Counted from the stretch's first letter, positions 49,596 to 58,872 are shown. The stretch is DNA of 64,000 nucleotides from Halorubrum sp. Atlit-26R (GCF_003666015.1 NZ_QPLT01000010.1:62001-126000), one strand, 5' to 3'. The notes: generated from the letters alone by a model not told the origin. Numbers and translations are program-made.

Positions 49596-52094
49596 TCAGA
49601 AGAGGTAGAACAGCGGGAAGATGAACACCCAGACGATGTCCACGAAGTGCCAGTAGAGGCCGAAGTACTCGATCGGCCGCTCGTCGTCGAGGTAGTGGCC
49701 CTGGTACGCCCTGACGAACAGGAAGATGGCGATCACTAACCCGAGCAGCACGTGGATCCCGTGGAGCCCGGTCGTGACGTAGTAGATCGACGCCTGGATC
49801 GGGTCGCCGTGGGCGTTCGCGGAGATGGTCACGCCGCGGTCGAAGATCTCGTGGTTCCACTCCCACAGCTTGATCGCCATGAACGTGAACCCGAGCAGGA
49901 TGGTCGCGCCGAGCGTCGCCAGGAGGCCCTGCCGGCTCTCGCGGCGGGCCGCGACCAGCGCGAGGATGACGGTGAACGAGGACGTGATCAGCACGAAGGT
50001 GTTGATGAGCCCCGGCAGCGACTCCGTCAGCGGCGACCAGGTCATCCAGCCCGCGTTGTAGCGGACGAAGATGGCCGCCGAGAGGAACGCGCCGAAGACG
50101 ATCACGTCGGAGGCCAGGAAGAACCACATCCCCAGCTTCACCTTCTCGACGCCGTTGAACGGCCAGCGCTCGGCGAACTCGGACGGGGGCGCGTAGAAGT
50201 CCTCTAAGCCCCACTTGACGCCGGTGTAGAGGAGCCCGAGCATACCGGCCACGATCGCGGTCGGGTACAACGCGTTAGAGATGTTGACGCTGCTCTGCAT
50301 GGCCGTCTCGCCCAGCTCGACGGTGACCGCGTCCGCGAAGCCGGAGAAGCCGAACAGCGTGACGCCGAGCGCCACGGAGAGCGCGAACGGCCAGATGCTC
50401 GCGTGGCTCGGGTGTTTGTCCCAGTACGGGTACTCGGAGATGTGCGCCGAGTGGCTGTCGCCGCCGTCGGTGGCGACGTCGCCGTTGTCGTCCGTCTTCA
50501 TCGCGGGTCCGCCGTCCGGCACGTAGTCTTTCACGAACTCCAGCTTGCCCGAGGCGTACGAGGGCCGGTCGGGCCAGTTCTCGAGCGGCGGGGGCGAGGA
50601 GACCGCCCACTCCGCGGTCCGCGAGTAGTCCCACGGGTTGTCGCCGGCGGGCTCGCCGGAGACGTAGGACTTCGCGAAGTTGTAGAACATGATGAAGAAG
50701 GAGAATCCGAGCACGAAGGCTCCGATCGTCCCGAACTGGTGGTAGATCTGGAACTCGGGGTTGTACTCGAACACCCGGCGGGGGGTCTCCCAGCCGAGGA
50801 ACATCGAGAAGTAGACGGCGTTGAACCCGATGAAGAAGATCACGAAGTGGAGCTTCCCGAGGAACTCGTCGTACATCTTCCCCGTGATCTTCGGGAACCA
50901 GTAGTAGGCCCCGCCGAACAGCGCCGTCGCGCCGCCGAACATCACGTAGTGGAAGTGCGCGACCACCCAGTAGGTGCCGCGGAACTCGTAGTCGAGCACG
51001 ATGGCGCCGAGGAAGACGCCCGTGATCCCGCCGAGGATGAAGAGTAGGAGCGCGCCGAACGCGAACAGGAACGGCGTCGTGAACTGGATCCGCCCCTTGA
51101 TCAGCGTGTAGATCAGCGCGAAGACGACGAGGTCGAACGGGAGCGATATCCCGATGGTCGTCGCCATCATCAGCGTCTTGATCTCCAGGTTGATCGTCGT
51201 CAGGAACATGTGGTGCATCCACACGAGGAACGACTGGACGGAGATCAGACAGATGGAGATGATCACCCACTTCCGCCCGACGAGGCGACGGCCGGAGAAC
51301 GTCTGGAACAGCTCCAACATGACGCCGAGCGCCGGGAAGAAGACGATGTACACCTCGGGGTGACCGAAGAACCAGAACAGGTGGCCCCACAAGAGGGAGC
51401 CGCCTTCGGTCGCCGAGAAGTAGACGCTGCCGAGGACGCGGTCCGCCGCGAGGATGAGGCCGACCGCGAGCAGCGCGGCGAACGCGAACAGCATCATCCA
51501 CACGGTCGCGAGCATCGACCAGGTGAACATCGGCATGTCCATGATCCCCATCCCCTCCGCGCGGGAGTGGTGGATGGAGGTGAGGAAGTTCACCGTCGAC
51601 GCCGTGGTGCCGGTGACGAACATCGCGAGCGCGAGCACCGCGCCGGTCGACCCGATGCTCGGCGTGTACATCGGCACGTTGAGCGGGGCGTATATCGTCC
51701 ACCCGGCCGACAGCGTGCCGCCCTGGAAGAAGCTCACCGCGAGCAGGAGGCCCGAACCCAGGTACAGCCAGTACGAGAGGGCGTTGAGCCGCGGGAACGC
51801 GAGGTCGTCCGCGCCGATCTGAAGCGGCACGAAGTAGTTCGCGAACCCGAAGGCGAACGGCGAGAGGAACCAGAACACCATGATGAGCCCGTGAGCGGTG
51901 ACGGCCTCGTTGTACGCTAAGCCGGAGAGGATCTGGCTCGTCGGGTCCCACAGCTGGAGGCGGATGAGCAGCGCCATCACGCCGCCGAACAGCAGGAAGA
52001 ACAGCGCGGTGATCGTGTATAAGATCCCGATGTCCTTGTGGTTGGTCGTCACGAACCAGCGCTTGACAGAGGTCGTCGGCGGGAGTCCGCTCAT
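49596..52094 (-). CDS. coxAC: Cytochrome c oxidase subunits I and III, fused (CoxAC)
   Basis: 832-aa fusion. Residues 1-540 are subunit I: haem and CuB histidines in VTAHGLIMVFWFLSPFAFGF, HSRAEGMGIM region, FFGHPEVYIVFFPALGVMLE (His-Tyr crosslink pair), WMHHMFLTT and VVAHFHYVMFGGATALFG. The last ~200 residues are subunit III (MWFFLASDVIVFGAFLSAAI; STGLHG-type ITSSFTVILALVAAR; GLHGIHVLLGLVIAIFLFVR; WHFVDIVWVFIFPLFYLF). It reduces O2 at the membrane and pumps protons. Fused I-III enzymes are known in some haloarchaea and bacteria. It follows coxB with an ATGA overlap. Confidence 0.94.
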   Translation of the reverse strand: MSGLPPTTSVKRWFVTTNHKDIGILYTITALFFLLFGGVMALLIRLQLWDPTSQILSGLAYNEAVTAHGLIMVFWFLSPFAFGFANYFVPLQIGADDLAFPRLNALSYWLYLGSGLLLAVSFFQGGTLSAGWTIYAPLNVPMYTPSIGSTGAVLALAMFVTGTTASTVNFLTSIHHSRAEGMGIMDMPMFTWSMLATVWMMLFAFAALLAVGLILAADRVLGSVYFSATEGGSLLWGHLFWFFGHPEVYIVFFPALGVMLELFQTFSGRRLVGRKWVIISICLISVQSFLVWMHHMFLTTINLEIKTLMMATTIGISLPFDLVVFALIYTLIKGRIQFTTPFLFAFGALLLFILGGITGVFLGAIVLDYEFRGTYWVVAHFHYVMFGGATALFGGAYYWFPKITGKMYDEFLGKLHFVIFFIGFNAVYFSMFLGWETPRRVFEYNPEFQIYHQFGTIGAFVLGFSFFIMFYNFAKSYVSGEPAGDNPWDYSRTAEWAVSSPPPLENWPDRPSYASGKLEFVKDYVPDGGPAMKTDDNGDVATDGGDSHSAHISEYPYWDKHPSHASIWPFALSVALGVTLFGFSGFADAVTVELGETAMQSSVNISNALYPTAIVAGMLGLLYTGVKWGLEDFYAPPSEFAERWPFNGVEKVKLGMWFFLASDVIVFGAFLSAAIFVRYNAGWMTWSPLTESLPGLINTFVLITSSFTVILALVAARRESRQGLLATLGATILLGFTFMAIKLWEWNHEIFDRGVTISANAHGDPIQASIYYVTTGLHGIHVLLGLVIAIFLFVRAYQGHYLDDERPIEYFGLYWHFVDIVWVFIFPLFYLF

Positions 52095-52879
52095 GCGATC
52101 ACCCCGCTGGGCGCGACGGCTCCGACGCCGGACGCAGAGATGCTAGAGCTGTTGCCGGCGCTCTCGGAGCTGTTCCCCGTACTCGCGTACCACTCTTCCC
52201 ACTCGTCTTCCGGCAGGACGGTGATCTGGCCCTTCATGGCGGAGTGACCCGCACCGCACAACTCGAAGCACTCGACGCGGTAGGTCGCCTCCCCGCCTTG
52301 TGCCTCGACGTCCTCGGAGCTCACGGCGAACCACGTCTCGCTGTAGTCTCCGGGGATGGCGTCGGACTTTATCCGTAAGTCCGACGAGCCGAAGTTGTGC
52401 CAGACGTCCCTCGACGTAATGTTGAGGTCGATCCGCTGGTCGGCCGGCACGATCAGTTCACCCCGTTCGGTGTGGCCGTTCGGGTACTCGAAGGCCCAGC
52501 CGTACTGGTACCCCTCGACCATGATCTCGATGTCTCCCTCGTCGCCGGTGTCCGGTCCCTGCTCGACGTAGAGGAGGAGCCCGTACGCGTACACGACGAG
52601 GCTGATGACGACGATCGCGCTCAACCCGAACGAGAGGAAGAGCTTCTTGGCTTTCGGACCGCCCTGTCCCGTCGGGAGCTCGCCGACGACCGGTGCGTCG
52701 AACTCCTCGTCCGACCGGTTTCCGTCGTCGCGGTACTTGTACACGTTCCACAGCGTGTACGCCACGACGATGGTGCCGACGAGGGTACCGAGCGCGAGGA
52801 AGACGAAGAAGATCTCGTCGAAGATCTCCGCCTGTGCGCGCCAGTCGCTCCCCTGTTGTAGGATAACTGGATCTATCAT
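52091..52879 (-). CDS. coxB: Cytochrome c oxidase subunit II
   Basis: 262-aa subunit. Two membrane helices (EIFFVFLALGTLVGTIVVAY; KLFLSFGLSAIVVISLVVYA) precede a cupredoxin domain (IEIMVEGYQYGWAFEYPNGH; VIVPADQRIDLN-type strand). The CuA site is complete in RVECFELCGAGHSAMKGQ, with the other His in SRDVWHNFGS. Electrons arrive here, probably from halocyanin. The C-terminal 25 residues are Ser/Ala/Gly-rich. First gene of the coxB-coxAC pair. Confidence 0.94.
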   Translation of the reverse strand: MIDPVILQQGSDWRAQAEIFDEIFFVFLALGTLVGTIVVAYTLWNVYKYRDDGNRSDEEFDAPVVGELPTGQGGPKAKKLFLSFGLSAIVVISLVVYAYGLLLYVEQGPDTGDEGDIEIMVEGYQYGWAFEYPNGHTERGELIVPADQRIDLNITSRDVWHNFGSSDLRIKSDAIPGDYSETWFAVSSEDVEAQGGEATYRVECFELCGAGHSAMKGQITVLPEDEWEEWYASTGNSSESAGNSSSISASGVGAVAPSGVIA

Positions 52880-53119
52880 GTTCGTCTGTCTGCTCTTGTA
52901 CCTCCCTTAGCGATGGCACACTTATCTCTTGTGTAGCGGGACGGGGGATCGGGGGGGTAAGGCACCGGTCTCACCCGTCGAGCGCGACCCCGCCGGCCGG
53001 TCGAGCGCGGCCCCACCGGCCGGTCGAGCGACGCCCCGATCGAGGGGACCGATCGGTGCGGAGACCGCGCGTCGAAGGGTATTTGTACGCGCGAACGGAG
53101 CCCCTAACAACGGACATCC

Positions 53120-53575
53120 ATGACATCACTCACCCTCTTGAGTACGGGGCTGATGGGCCTCCTCGTCGTCGCCACGTTCGTCGCGGTCGCCGAGATCGGC
53201 GGGAAGCGAGTCGCTCCCGGCCGCGACGGGGACGGCGGCAGCTACGAGGCGATCGTCGAGACGCTCGGCGACATCGCCCGGACGCCGGTCGTGTGGGCGG
53301 TCTCGTTCGTCGGTATCACCGTCCTCGTCGGCGGGAGCATCCTCCTCGGCGTCGGGAGCTTCGGGATTCCCGAGGGGCTCGCCGGGACGCTGGTGAGCGT
53401 CGCGTACCTGATCGTCGGGCTCCTCCTCGTCGGCTTCGTCTTCCTCGGCGCCTACTTCGCGACGCGGAGCCGCGGACTCGGCAACGCGCACGGCGTCGCC
53501 GCCGGATCCCTCGCGACCGGCGCCGCGTTCCTCGTCCTCGTCACCGTCCAGCTGATCTTCGGCGTGGTCGGCTGA
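53120..53575 (+). CDS. Four-helix membrane protein, unknown function
   Basis: 151-aa protein with four hydrophobic helices (LLSTGLMGLLVVATFVAVAE; TPVVWAVSFVGITVLVGGSI; TLVSVAYLIVGLLLVGFVFL; AAGSLATGAAFLVLVTVQLI). No catalytic or metal-binding residues stand out. It is divergent from coxB, so an accessory role in the oxidase or its assembly is possible, but nothing in the sequence proves it. Confidence 0.68.
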   Translation: MTSLTLLSTGLMGLLVVATFVAVAEIGGKRVAPGRDGDGGSYEAIVETLGDIARTPVVWAVSFVGITVLVGGSILLGVGSFGIPEGLAGTLVSVAYLIVGLLLVGFVFLGAYFATRSRGLGNAHGVAAGSLATGAAFLVLVTVQLIFGVVG

Positions 53576-53621
53576 GCCGCCTCGTTTTCGCGTTCGCAGT
53601 CCGAGCGAAGTCGCTCTCCGG

Positions 53622-56120
53622 TCAGCGCCCGCCCTCGGCGCCGGACCCCCGGAGCCCGTCGTCGAGGCCGAGGCCGACGTACCCGCCGTACCGGTCCCAC
53701 ACGACGACGAGGGACGGGACGAGCAGGATCGAACAGAGGTACGCGTAGAACACGCCCAGCGCGAGCAGCACGCCGAAATCGCGGAGCAGGGGGATCACCG
53801 CGAGCCACAGCACGCCGAGCCCGGAGACGGTGGTGAGCATGCTGCCGGTGAGCGCGCCGCCCGTCCCGGCGATGGTGACGTCGAGGGCCTCGTCGATCGG
53901 CAGCCCGGCCTTGTACTCGTCGACGAACCGGTGGACGAAGTGGACGGTGTAGTCGACCCCGAGCCCGATCGACACGGAGAGGATCGGCGCGTTGATGGGC
54001 GTCAGCGGAATGTCGAAGAGCCGCATCGACCCGACGAGCAGCCCGACCGTCACGAGGACGGGGACGAGGTTGAGGAGGCCGTAGACGGCCTTCCCTTCGA
54101 GGTAGGCGTACGACAGCGCCAAGAACAGCGCCGTGAGCCCGAAGGCGGCGAAGAGGCTGCGGATCGCCGACTCGGTCAGTAGGTCGATCACGGCCTCGTT
54201 GACGACGAGGGAGCCCGTCGGCACGGCTTCGAGGGGGGTGCGCTCGGCGAGCTCGCGCACGTCCGCGACCGCCTCCGAGTTGTCGACGCCCGGCTCGATC
54301 GTGTAGTCGATCCGCGCGCTACCGCGGTCGGCGGCCACGTAGCCGCGCGCCTGGCCCTCCGCGGCGGAGTCGAGCAGCGCGTCGTACACCTCGTCGACGT
54401 TCCGGTCGGGCACGCCGTTGCCGAGGCGGTCGTTGCGCTCGACGAGCGCCGCGAACTCGGGGTCCCGCTCCGCGCGGTCCTCGATCACGGTGACGACGCT
54501 CGTCGCCTGCGCGCGGCGCTCGTCGGTCGTCGCGAAGGTGTCCGGCGGGTTCCGCGTGGTCCGATCGATCAGCTCTAAGGCGTCGTCGTCTCTCACCGAC
54601 TGGTCGATATACAGCGTCACCGACCCCACGAAGTCCTGCTCGAACTCCTCCTCGAAGAGGGTCAACACGTCGAGGAACGTGTACTCGGTCGGCGCGAACG
54701 GTTCCGGCAGGTTCGAGTACGTCTCCAGCCGCTCCTGGTCCGGGAAGAACGCCTCCTCCGAGAACTCCGTGTTCACGCCCGTGCCGTAGGCGCCGCCGAC
54801 CGCGCCGCCGACGAGGAGGAGGGCGACGACCGCGACGGGCGCGATCCGCGAGAGGTCGACGCCGACGCGGAGGACCCGGGCGATCCGCGACCCGCCGGCG
54901 CCGAGCGCGCTCGTGCCGAACTCGGGTATCGGGAGCCGCTCGCGCCACCGGTCAGAGAGGACCTTCGCGGCCGGGAGGAAGACGCCGAAGATCACCAGCG
55001 TGAACGTGATCCCGGCGGCCGCGACGATCCCGAAGTCGCGGTTCGGGTCGAACGGGCTCACGACGTTGGAGACGAGCCCGAACACCGTGGTGATCGTCAC
55101 CAGCAGGAAGGCGATGAGCAGCTGGTCGGTCGTCGTCCGCATCGACTCCTCGATCCCGGTTCCGGTCGCCCGCTCCTCGCGGTAGCGGTTGACGATGTGG
55201 ATCCCGAAGTCGATCCCGACCGCGAGCAGGAGCGGGAAGACGGTCACCAGCGAGTCGGAGAACGGGATCCCGGCGTACCCCATGAAACCGAACGTCCACA
55301 GCAGCGACAGGAGCAGGGCGACGAGCCCAATCGCCATGTCGAACGGGTCGCGGTACGAGAAGATCAGGAAGCCGACGATCAGTATCAGCGCCGCCGGGAA
55401 GACGATGATCGCGGTGTCGGTCAGCAGCGCGGTGATCTCCGACTGGAGGACGCCGTCGCCGAAGAGGATCGCGTTCTCCCCGGCCTCGTTGCCCGGGACG
55501 GAGTCGACGACCTCGACGCTGCGGGTCTGGAGCTCCGTCACCCGCGCCGTCGTCGCCGCGTCCGGCAGGTCGTAGGTGATCCCCACGATCGCGGTGTCGG
55601 CCGCCTGCGCGGTGGGGTTGTAGTCGACGGACACCTGCGCGGCGATCGCGCCCGTCGCGTCGGCGTCGGCGATGGCGGTCCGCAGCTCCGCGGGCGTCGC
55701 CTCGGTCACGGCGTCGCGCCGCTCGGCCGCGCTCGCCGCGCCCGGGTCCAGCTGCCGCGCGACCGCGTCCGCGTGGCTCGACGTCGACGCGACCCGCAGG
55801 GTGGAGCGAGACTCCAGCCGGTGTTGGGTCTCCAGCGTCCGGACCAAGGCGTCGCGGGAGAGGACGTTGTCGTCGGAGACGATCACCTGCGCCGACGTCG
55901 CGGAGCCGCCGATCGACGTCTCGAACTCCTCGTCGATCTCGTCGAGCGCCCGCTGGGCGGGGATGTCCTGCGTGAACTGGTCCGCGCCCGCGCTCGTCTC
56001 GATCCCGGTCAGCCCGCCGGCGAAGCCGGCCGTGACGAGGAGGAACACCGCGATGACCGCCAGCGGCCGCTCCGTGACGACGCGGTCGATCTCCTCGATC
56101 AGCCGGTCGGCCGCGGTCAC
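53622..56120 (-). CDS. RND-superfamily exporter (MMPL/HAE3-like)
   Basis: 832-aa transporter with two repeats, each of one N-terminal helix, a large outside domain and a six-helix bundle. Helix 4-type motifs GIDFGIHIVNRYREERATGT and GLGVDYTVHFVHRFVDEYKA mark the two halves. It would export lipids, hydrophobic or other compounds using the ion gradient. It is downstream of a CARDB-like surface protein gene, after a 60-base gap, behind a TetR-controlled promoter; no MFP or outer-membrane partner is expected in an archaeon. Confidence 0.9.
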   Translation of the reverse strand: MTAADRLIEEIDRVVTERPLAVIAVFLLVTAGFAGGLTGIETSAGADQFTQDIPAQRALDEIDEEFETSIGGSATSAQVIVSDDNVLSRDALVRTLETQHRLESRSTLRVASTSSHADAVARQLDPGAASAAERRDAVTEATPAELRTAIADADATGAIAAQVSVDYNPTAQAADTAIVGITYDLPDAATTARVTELQTRSVEVVDSVPGNEAGENAILFGDGVLQSEITALLTDTAIIVFPAALILIVGFLIFSYRDPFDMAIGLVALLLSLLWTFGFMGYAGIPFSDSLVTVFPLLLAVGIDFGIHIVNRYREERATGTGIEESMRTTTDQLLIAFLLVTITTVFGLVSNVVSPFDPNRDFGIVAAAGITFTLVIFGVFLPAAKVLSDRWRERLPIPEFGTSALGAGGSRIARVLRVGVDLSRIAPVAVVALLLVGGAVGGAYGTGVNTEFSEEAFFPDQERLETYSNLPEPFAPTEYTFLDVLTLFEEEFEQDFVGSVTLYIDQSVRDDDALELIDRTTRNPPDTFATTDERRAQATSVVTVIEDRAERDPEFAALVERNDRLGNGVPDRNVDEVYDALLDSAAEGQARGYVAADRGSARIDYTIEPGVDNSEAVADVRELAERTPLEAVPTGSLVVNEAVIDLLTESAIRSLFAAFGLTALFLALSYAYLEGKAVYGLLNLVPVLVTVGLLVGSMRLFDIPLTPINAPILSVSIGLGVDYTVHFVHRFVDEYKAGLPIDEALDVTIAGTGGALTGSMLTTVSGLGVLWLAVIPLLRDFGVLLALGVFYAYLCSILLVPSLVVVWDRYGGYVGLGLDDGLRGSGAEGGR

Positions 56121-56180
56121 GGAGGCCCCGCTGTCCGGCGCGTCCCCTCTCGGCGTTCTGTGACGTGTCCCCTCATCCGA

Positions 56181-57896
56181 TCACCGCCGTCGGTACCAGA
56201 CCGCGCCGCCGACCGCGGCGACGACGAGCAGGGCGGCGACGGCGATCAGTCCCACGGGCGTCCCGCCGTCGTCGACGGCCTCGGTCACCGTCACCGGTAC
56301 CTGGGTGATGTCCGAGATGCGGTCGTTGCCGCGCTCGTCCTCGTACCGGAAGTCGAGCTCGATCGGGTGCTCCTCGACGCTCGCGCTCGACGCCGCGGAC
56401 ACCTCGAACCAGATATCCGCGGACTCGCCCGGTTCGAGCTCCTCGACGAACGCCTCGTCGTTCACCGGCGTCAGCGGGCTGTCGGCGTAGAGCCCGGCGT
56501 TGATCGACGAGAGGGTCTCCGGCCGCCGGTTCGTGATCGTTGCGTTGATCCGGGTGGTCTCGCCGGCGGAGACCGTGGCGCCGTCGACCGCGAGGTCGAA
56601 CTCGGGCTGCCTCGGAGCGACCTCGACGCGCCGGGTCTCCTCGGCGGCGAGCGTCGCGTCGCCGCTCTCGTACTCGGTCGTGAACCGGAACTGCCGCGGG
56701 CCGGGGTCGGCGCTCCCGCTCACGTCGGCGTCGAAGGTGAAGTTCGTCGACTCGCCGGCCGGGATCGTCGGGAGCGCGTACCGGCTCTCGCCGAGGCTCA
56801 CGCGGTTGCTCCCGGAGTCGGCGACGAGGACCGCGTCCTCGACGTCGAGCGGCCCCTCGTTCGTGATCGTCCCGGAGACCGTCCCCGAGTACCCGACCTC
56901 CAGCGTGCCGGAGACGTCCTCCAGCGCGAACGACTGCTCGCGGAGCGGGACGACGCCGGCGCGCGCGGGCGCCGCGGTCTCGTCGATCCCGTTCGGGTCC
57001 CGGTAGTCGACCGTGGAGGAGAGCGCGTACGCGCCGCCGCCGAACGCCTCGCCGACCGACGAGTCGAACGTCACCGTCCGGTTCTCGCCGGGCGCCCAGT
57101 CGCCGACGAACGACTGGCCGCCGCCCTCGCCGGCCCCGAGCCGGACCCCCGGGCTGGTCGTCGTTCCGGAGACGACCGCGTCGCGCGCGGTCTCGTCGCC
57201 GACGTTCCGGAGCGTCGCGGTCACGTCGCCGCTCCCGCCGACCTGCGCGTCGGTGTCGGTCTCGAGGACGGCGAACCGCGCGCCGTCGTCGACGACGATC
57301 GTGAGGTCGAAGTCGTCGATGCCGCGCCGGTCCTTGTGGTCGTTGAACTCGGGGATGATCTCGAAGGTGTAGCGGTAGCGGGCGGTCGCCTCCACCTCGT
57401 ACCGCCCGTCGGGCACGTCGTCGGGCACGGTCACGTCCAGCTCGACGGGGACCGGGCTCGCGGCGGTCGAAACGTCGCCGACCGGGATCTCGCCGTCCTC
57501 GACGTCGATGGGCACGCCACCGTCGTCGATCTCCAGGGTGAGTCCGCGCGCGGTCGTCACCCGGGAGTTGAGCTGGTTGCCGATCTCCATCTCGCCGGTG
57601 TTGACGATGTCGATCCTGACGGTGGACTCCGCGCCCGCCGGCACCGACCGCTGCGAGGCGAACAGCTCCAGCACCGGCGACCCGCGGACCTGCCTCGGAG
57701 TCGGGTCCGATTCGGTACCTGCCTGCGCGACGGCGCCGTCGGCGACCGGGCCGCCGATTCCGGAGAGCGCCGCGGCGCCGCCGTCCGCCGTCCCCGCGCT
57801 CGGGGCCGCGGCGCCCGCGAGCGAGACGCCGACGAGCAACGCTCCCACCGCGACGACGGCGAGCGCGGCGGTCGCGAGCCGAATCGACCGACTCAT
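56181..57896 (-). CDS. Surface protein with CARDB/COG1361-like repeats and C-terminal anchor
   Basis: 571-aa secreted protein. A Sec-type signal (SRSIRLATAALAVVAVGALL) is followed by four to five beta-sandwich repeats of about 100 residues that read ESTVRIDIVNTGEMEIG, VTATLRNVGDETARDAV, VSGTITNEGPLDVEDAV and TTRINATITNRRPETL, the CARDB/alternating 'N-G' pattern of COG1361. It ends with one membrane helix and RRR, leaving the repeats outside. It probably works with the adjacent RND exporter, as a surface adaptor. The start at 57896 is set by the signal peptide; upstream there is an 18-bp repeat. Confidence 0.83.
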   Translation of the reverse strand: MSRSIRLATAALAVVAVGALLVGVSLAGAAAPSAGTADGGAAALSGIGGPVADGAVAQAGTESDPTPRQVRGSPVLELFASQRSVPAGAESTVRIDIVNTGEMEIGNQLNSRVTTARGLTLEIDDGGVPIDVEDGEIPVGDVSTAASPVPVELDVTVPDDVPDGRYEVEATARYRYTFEIIPEFNDHKDRRGIDDFDLTIVVDDGARFAVLETDTDAQVGGSGDVTATLRNVGDETARDAVVSGTTTSPGVRLGAGEGGGQSFVGDWAPGENRTVTFDSSVGEAFGGGAYALSSTVDYRDPNGIDETAAPARAGVVPLREQSFALEDVSGTLEVGYSGTVSGTITNEGPLDVEDAVLVADSGSNRVSLGESRYALPTIPAGESTNFTFDADVSGSADPGPRQFRFTTEYESGDATLAAEETRRVEVAPRQPEFDLAVDGATVSAGETTRINATITNRRPETLSSINAGLYADSPLTPVNDEAFVEELEPGESADIWFEVSAASSASVEEHPIELDFRYEDERGNDRISDITQVPVTVTEAVDDGGTPVGLIAVAALLVVAAVGGAVWYRRR

Positions 57897-58030
57897 CGGT
57901 CGCCTCCGCCGGATCGGTGGGAGGGGCCGGATCGGTGGGAGGGGCCGGATCGGTGGGAGGGGCCGGATCGGTGGGAGGGTCTGGTCGCGCGCGGCGACCG
58001 GTCGTACCGTGGCGCGTCGGGTCGAGTCAT
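57893..58030 (-). CDS. 45-aa ORF with four PSHRSG repeats, coupled to the surface-protein gene
   Basis: Starts MTRPDAPRYDRSPRATR, continues as four PSHRSG hexapeptides encoded by an 18-bp tandem repeat, and ends with a TGA that overlaps the ATG of the surface-protein gene (ATGA). A TATA-like GCTTATGC (58053-58060) is centred 26-27 nt upstream of its ATG, so this ATG, not the surface-protein ATG, sits at the 5' end of a leaderless mRNA. It may be a translated leader that delivers ribosomes to the next gene, or a real small protein. Confidence 0.5.
   Translation of the reverse strand: MTRPDAPRYDRSPRATRPSHRSGPSHRSGPSHRSGPSHRSGGGDR
57909..57980. repeat. 18-bp tandem repeat, four copies
   Basis: CCGGATCGGTGGGAGGGG begins at 57909, 57927, 57945 and 57963; the last copy ends in T instead of G. 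It lies between the promoter and the signal-peptide start of the surface protein, inside the 45-codon ORF. Copy number variation here would change that ORF by six residues per unit without shifting its frame. Confidence 0.92.
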
Positions 58031-58052
58031 ACGTTGCTGTCAGGGGCCCGCG

Positions 58053-58095
58053 GCATAAGCGTGTTGAATGAACGTTCAATCAGGGCCGATATATA
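58053..58095. promoter_or_regulatory. Divergent promoter with TetR operator
   Basis: The minus-strand TATA box GCTTATGC (58053-58060) serves the PSHRSG ORF/surface protein/RND operon; the plus-strand TATATA (58090-58095) serves the TetR gene at 58117. Between them lies an 18-bp dyad (58065-58082) with core TGAACGTTCA (58069-58078), matching in eight of nine half-site positions. This is the usual TetR-family operator form, placed to repress both directions. Confidence 0.65.
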
Positions 58096-58116
58096 CCGGA
58101 CCCCTCTATGCGTCGT

Positions 58117-58872
58117 ATGAACGACCCGTTCGCGGAGCCGTCGGACACCCGACAGGCGATCCTCGGCGCGGCGTTCCGCGCGCTCTGCGAGCACGGGTAC
58201 GCGAACGTCACGATCCAGCGGATCGGCGACGAGTTCGACAAGAGCCCGTCGCTCGTCTACCACCACTACGACGGGAAAGACGACCTGCTGATCGACCTCC
58301 TCGGCTTCCTGCTGGACGCGTTCGAGGCGTCCGTCGCCGACGGCCCCGTCACGGAGCCGCCGGGCGAGGAAGCGGCTGCCGCGGGGGAGGACGCGCCGGA
58401 GATGGCCCCCGAGGAGGCCTTCGACCGCTCTGCGCGGGAGCAGCTCGACGGCTACCTCACGGCCGCGGTCGACCCCGCGTCGCTCGACGACGCGTACGCG
58501 CCCGACGAGCGGTTCGTCACCGTGATGACCGAGCTCCGCTCGCAGGCCGCGAGCGACGAGGCGTACCGCGACCACTTCGACCGCAGCGACCGCGTCTTCG
58601 GCGAGTACCTCGAACGGCTGGTGCGCGAGGCGGCGGCCGAGGTCGCCGGCGACGGCGACGAAGTGTCGGGCGGCGGGGACGGAGTGTCGGGCGGCGAGCG
58701 GACCGTCGCCGCGTCGGAGGTGGCCGCGACGCTCCAGACGTTCGCGACCGGCGGGATGTTCCGCTGGGCGACGACGAACGACGGGGCGTGGGTCGAGGAC
58801 TCCCGGAGAGGAATCGACCGCTATCTGGAGGCGATGCTGCCGCTCGTCGAGACGACCGGTTCGGACGAGTAA
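58117..58872 (+). CDS. TetR-family regulator of the adjacent exporter
   Basis: 251-aa protein. N-terminal TetR HTH: TRQAILGAAFRALCEHGYAN, VTIQRIGDEFDKSPSLVYHH and YDGKDDLL; the C-terminal ligand domain is variable with an acidic Gly-rich insert near residue 190. ATG at 58117 is 25 nt from the TATATA box and is preferred to ATG at 58108. It is divergent from the surface protein/RND exporter genes with a TGAACGTTCA dyad between, the classic layout of a drug- or lipid-responsive efflux repressor. Confidence 0.87.
   Translation: MNDPFAEPSDTRQAILGAAFRALCEHGYANVTIQRIGDEFDKSPSLVYHHYDGKDDLLIDLLGFLLDAFEASVADGPVTEPPGEEAAAAGEDAPEMAPEEAFDRSAREQLDGYLTAAVDPASLDDAYAPDERFVTVMTELRSQAASDEAYRDHFDRSDRVFGEYLERLVREAAAEVAGDGDEVSGGGDGVSGGERTVAASEVAATLQTFATGGMFRWATTNDGAWVEDSRRGIDRYLEAMLPLVETTGSDE

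Noticed and set aside
55197-58058. A 953-codon plus-strand open frame
   Set aside because: It is antisense to the RND exporter and surface-protein genes, Arg/Asp/Val-biased and without any domain. Long antisense frames are expected in DNA this rich in GC.
57894-58079. N-terminal extension of the surface protein through the 18-bp repeat (LPPIRP repeats)
   Set aside because: A normal signal peptide starts at 57896, and the extension would begin inside the TetR operator, upstream of the predicted transcript start.
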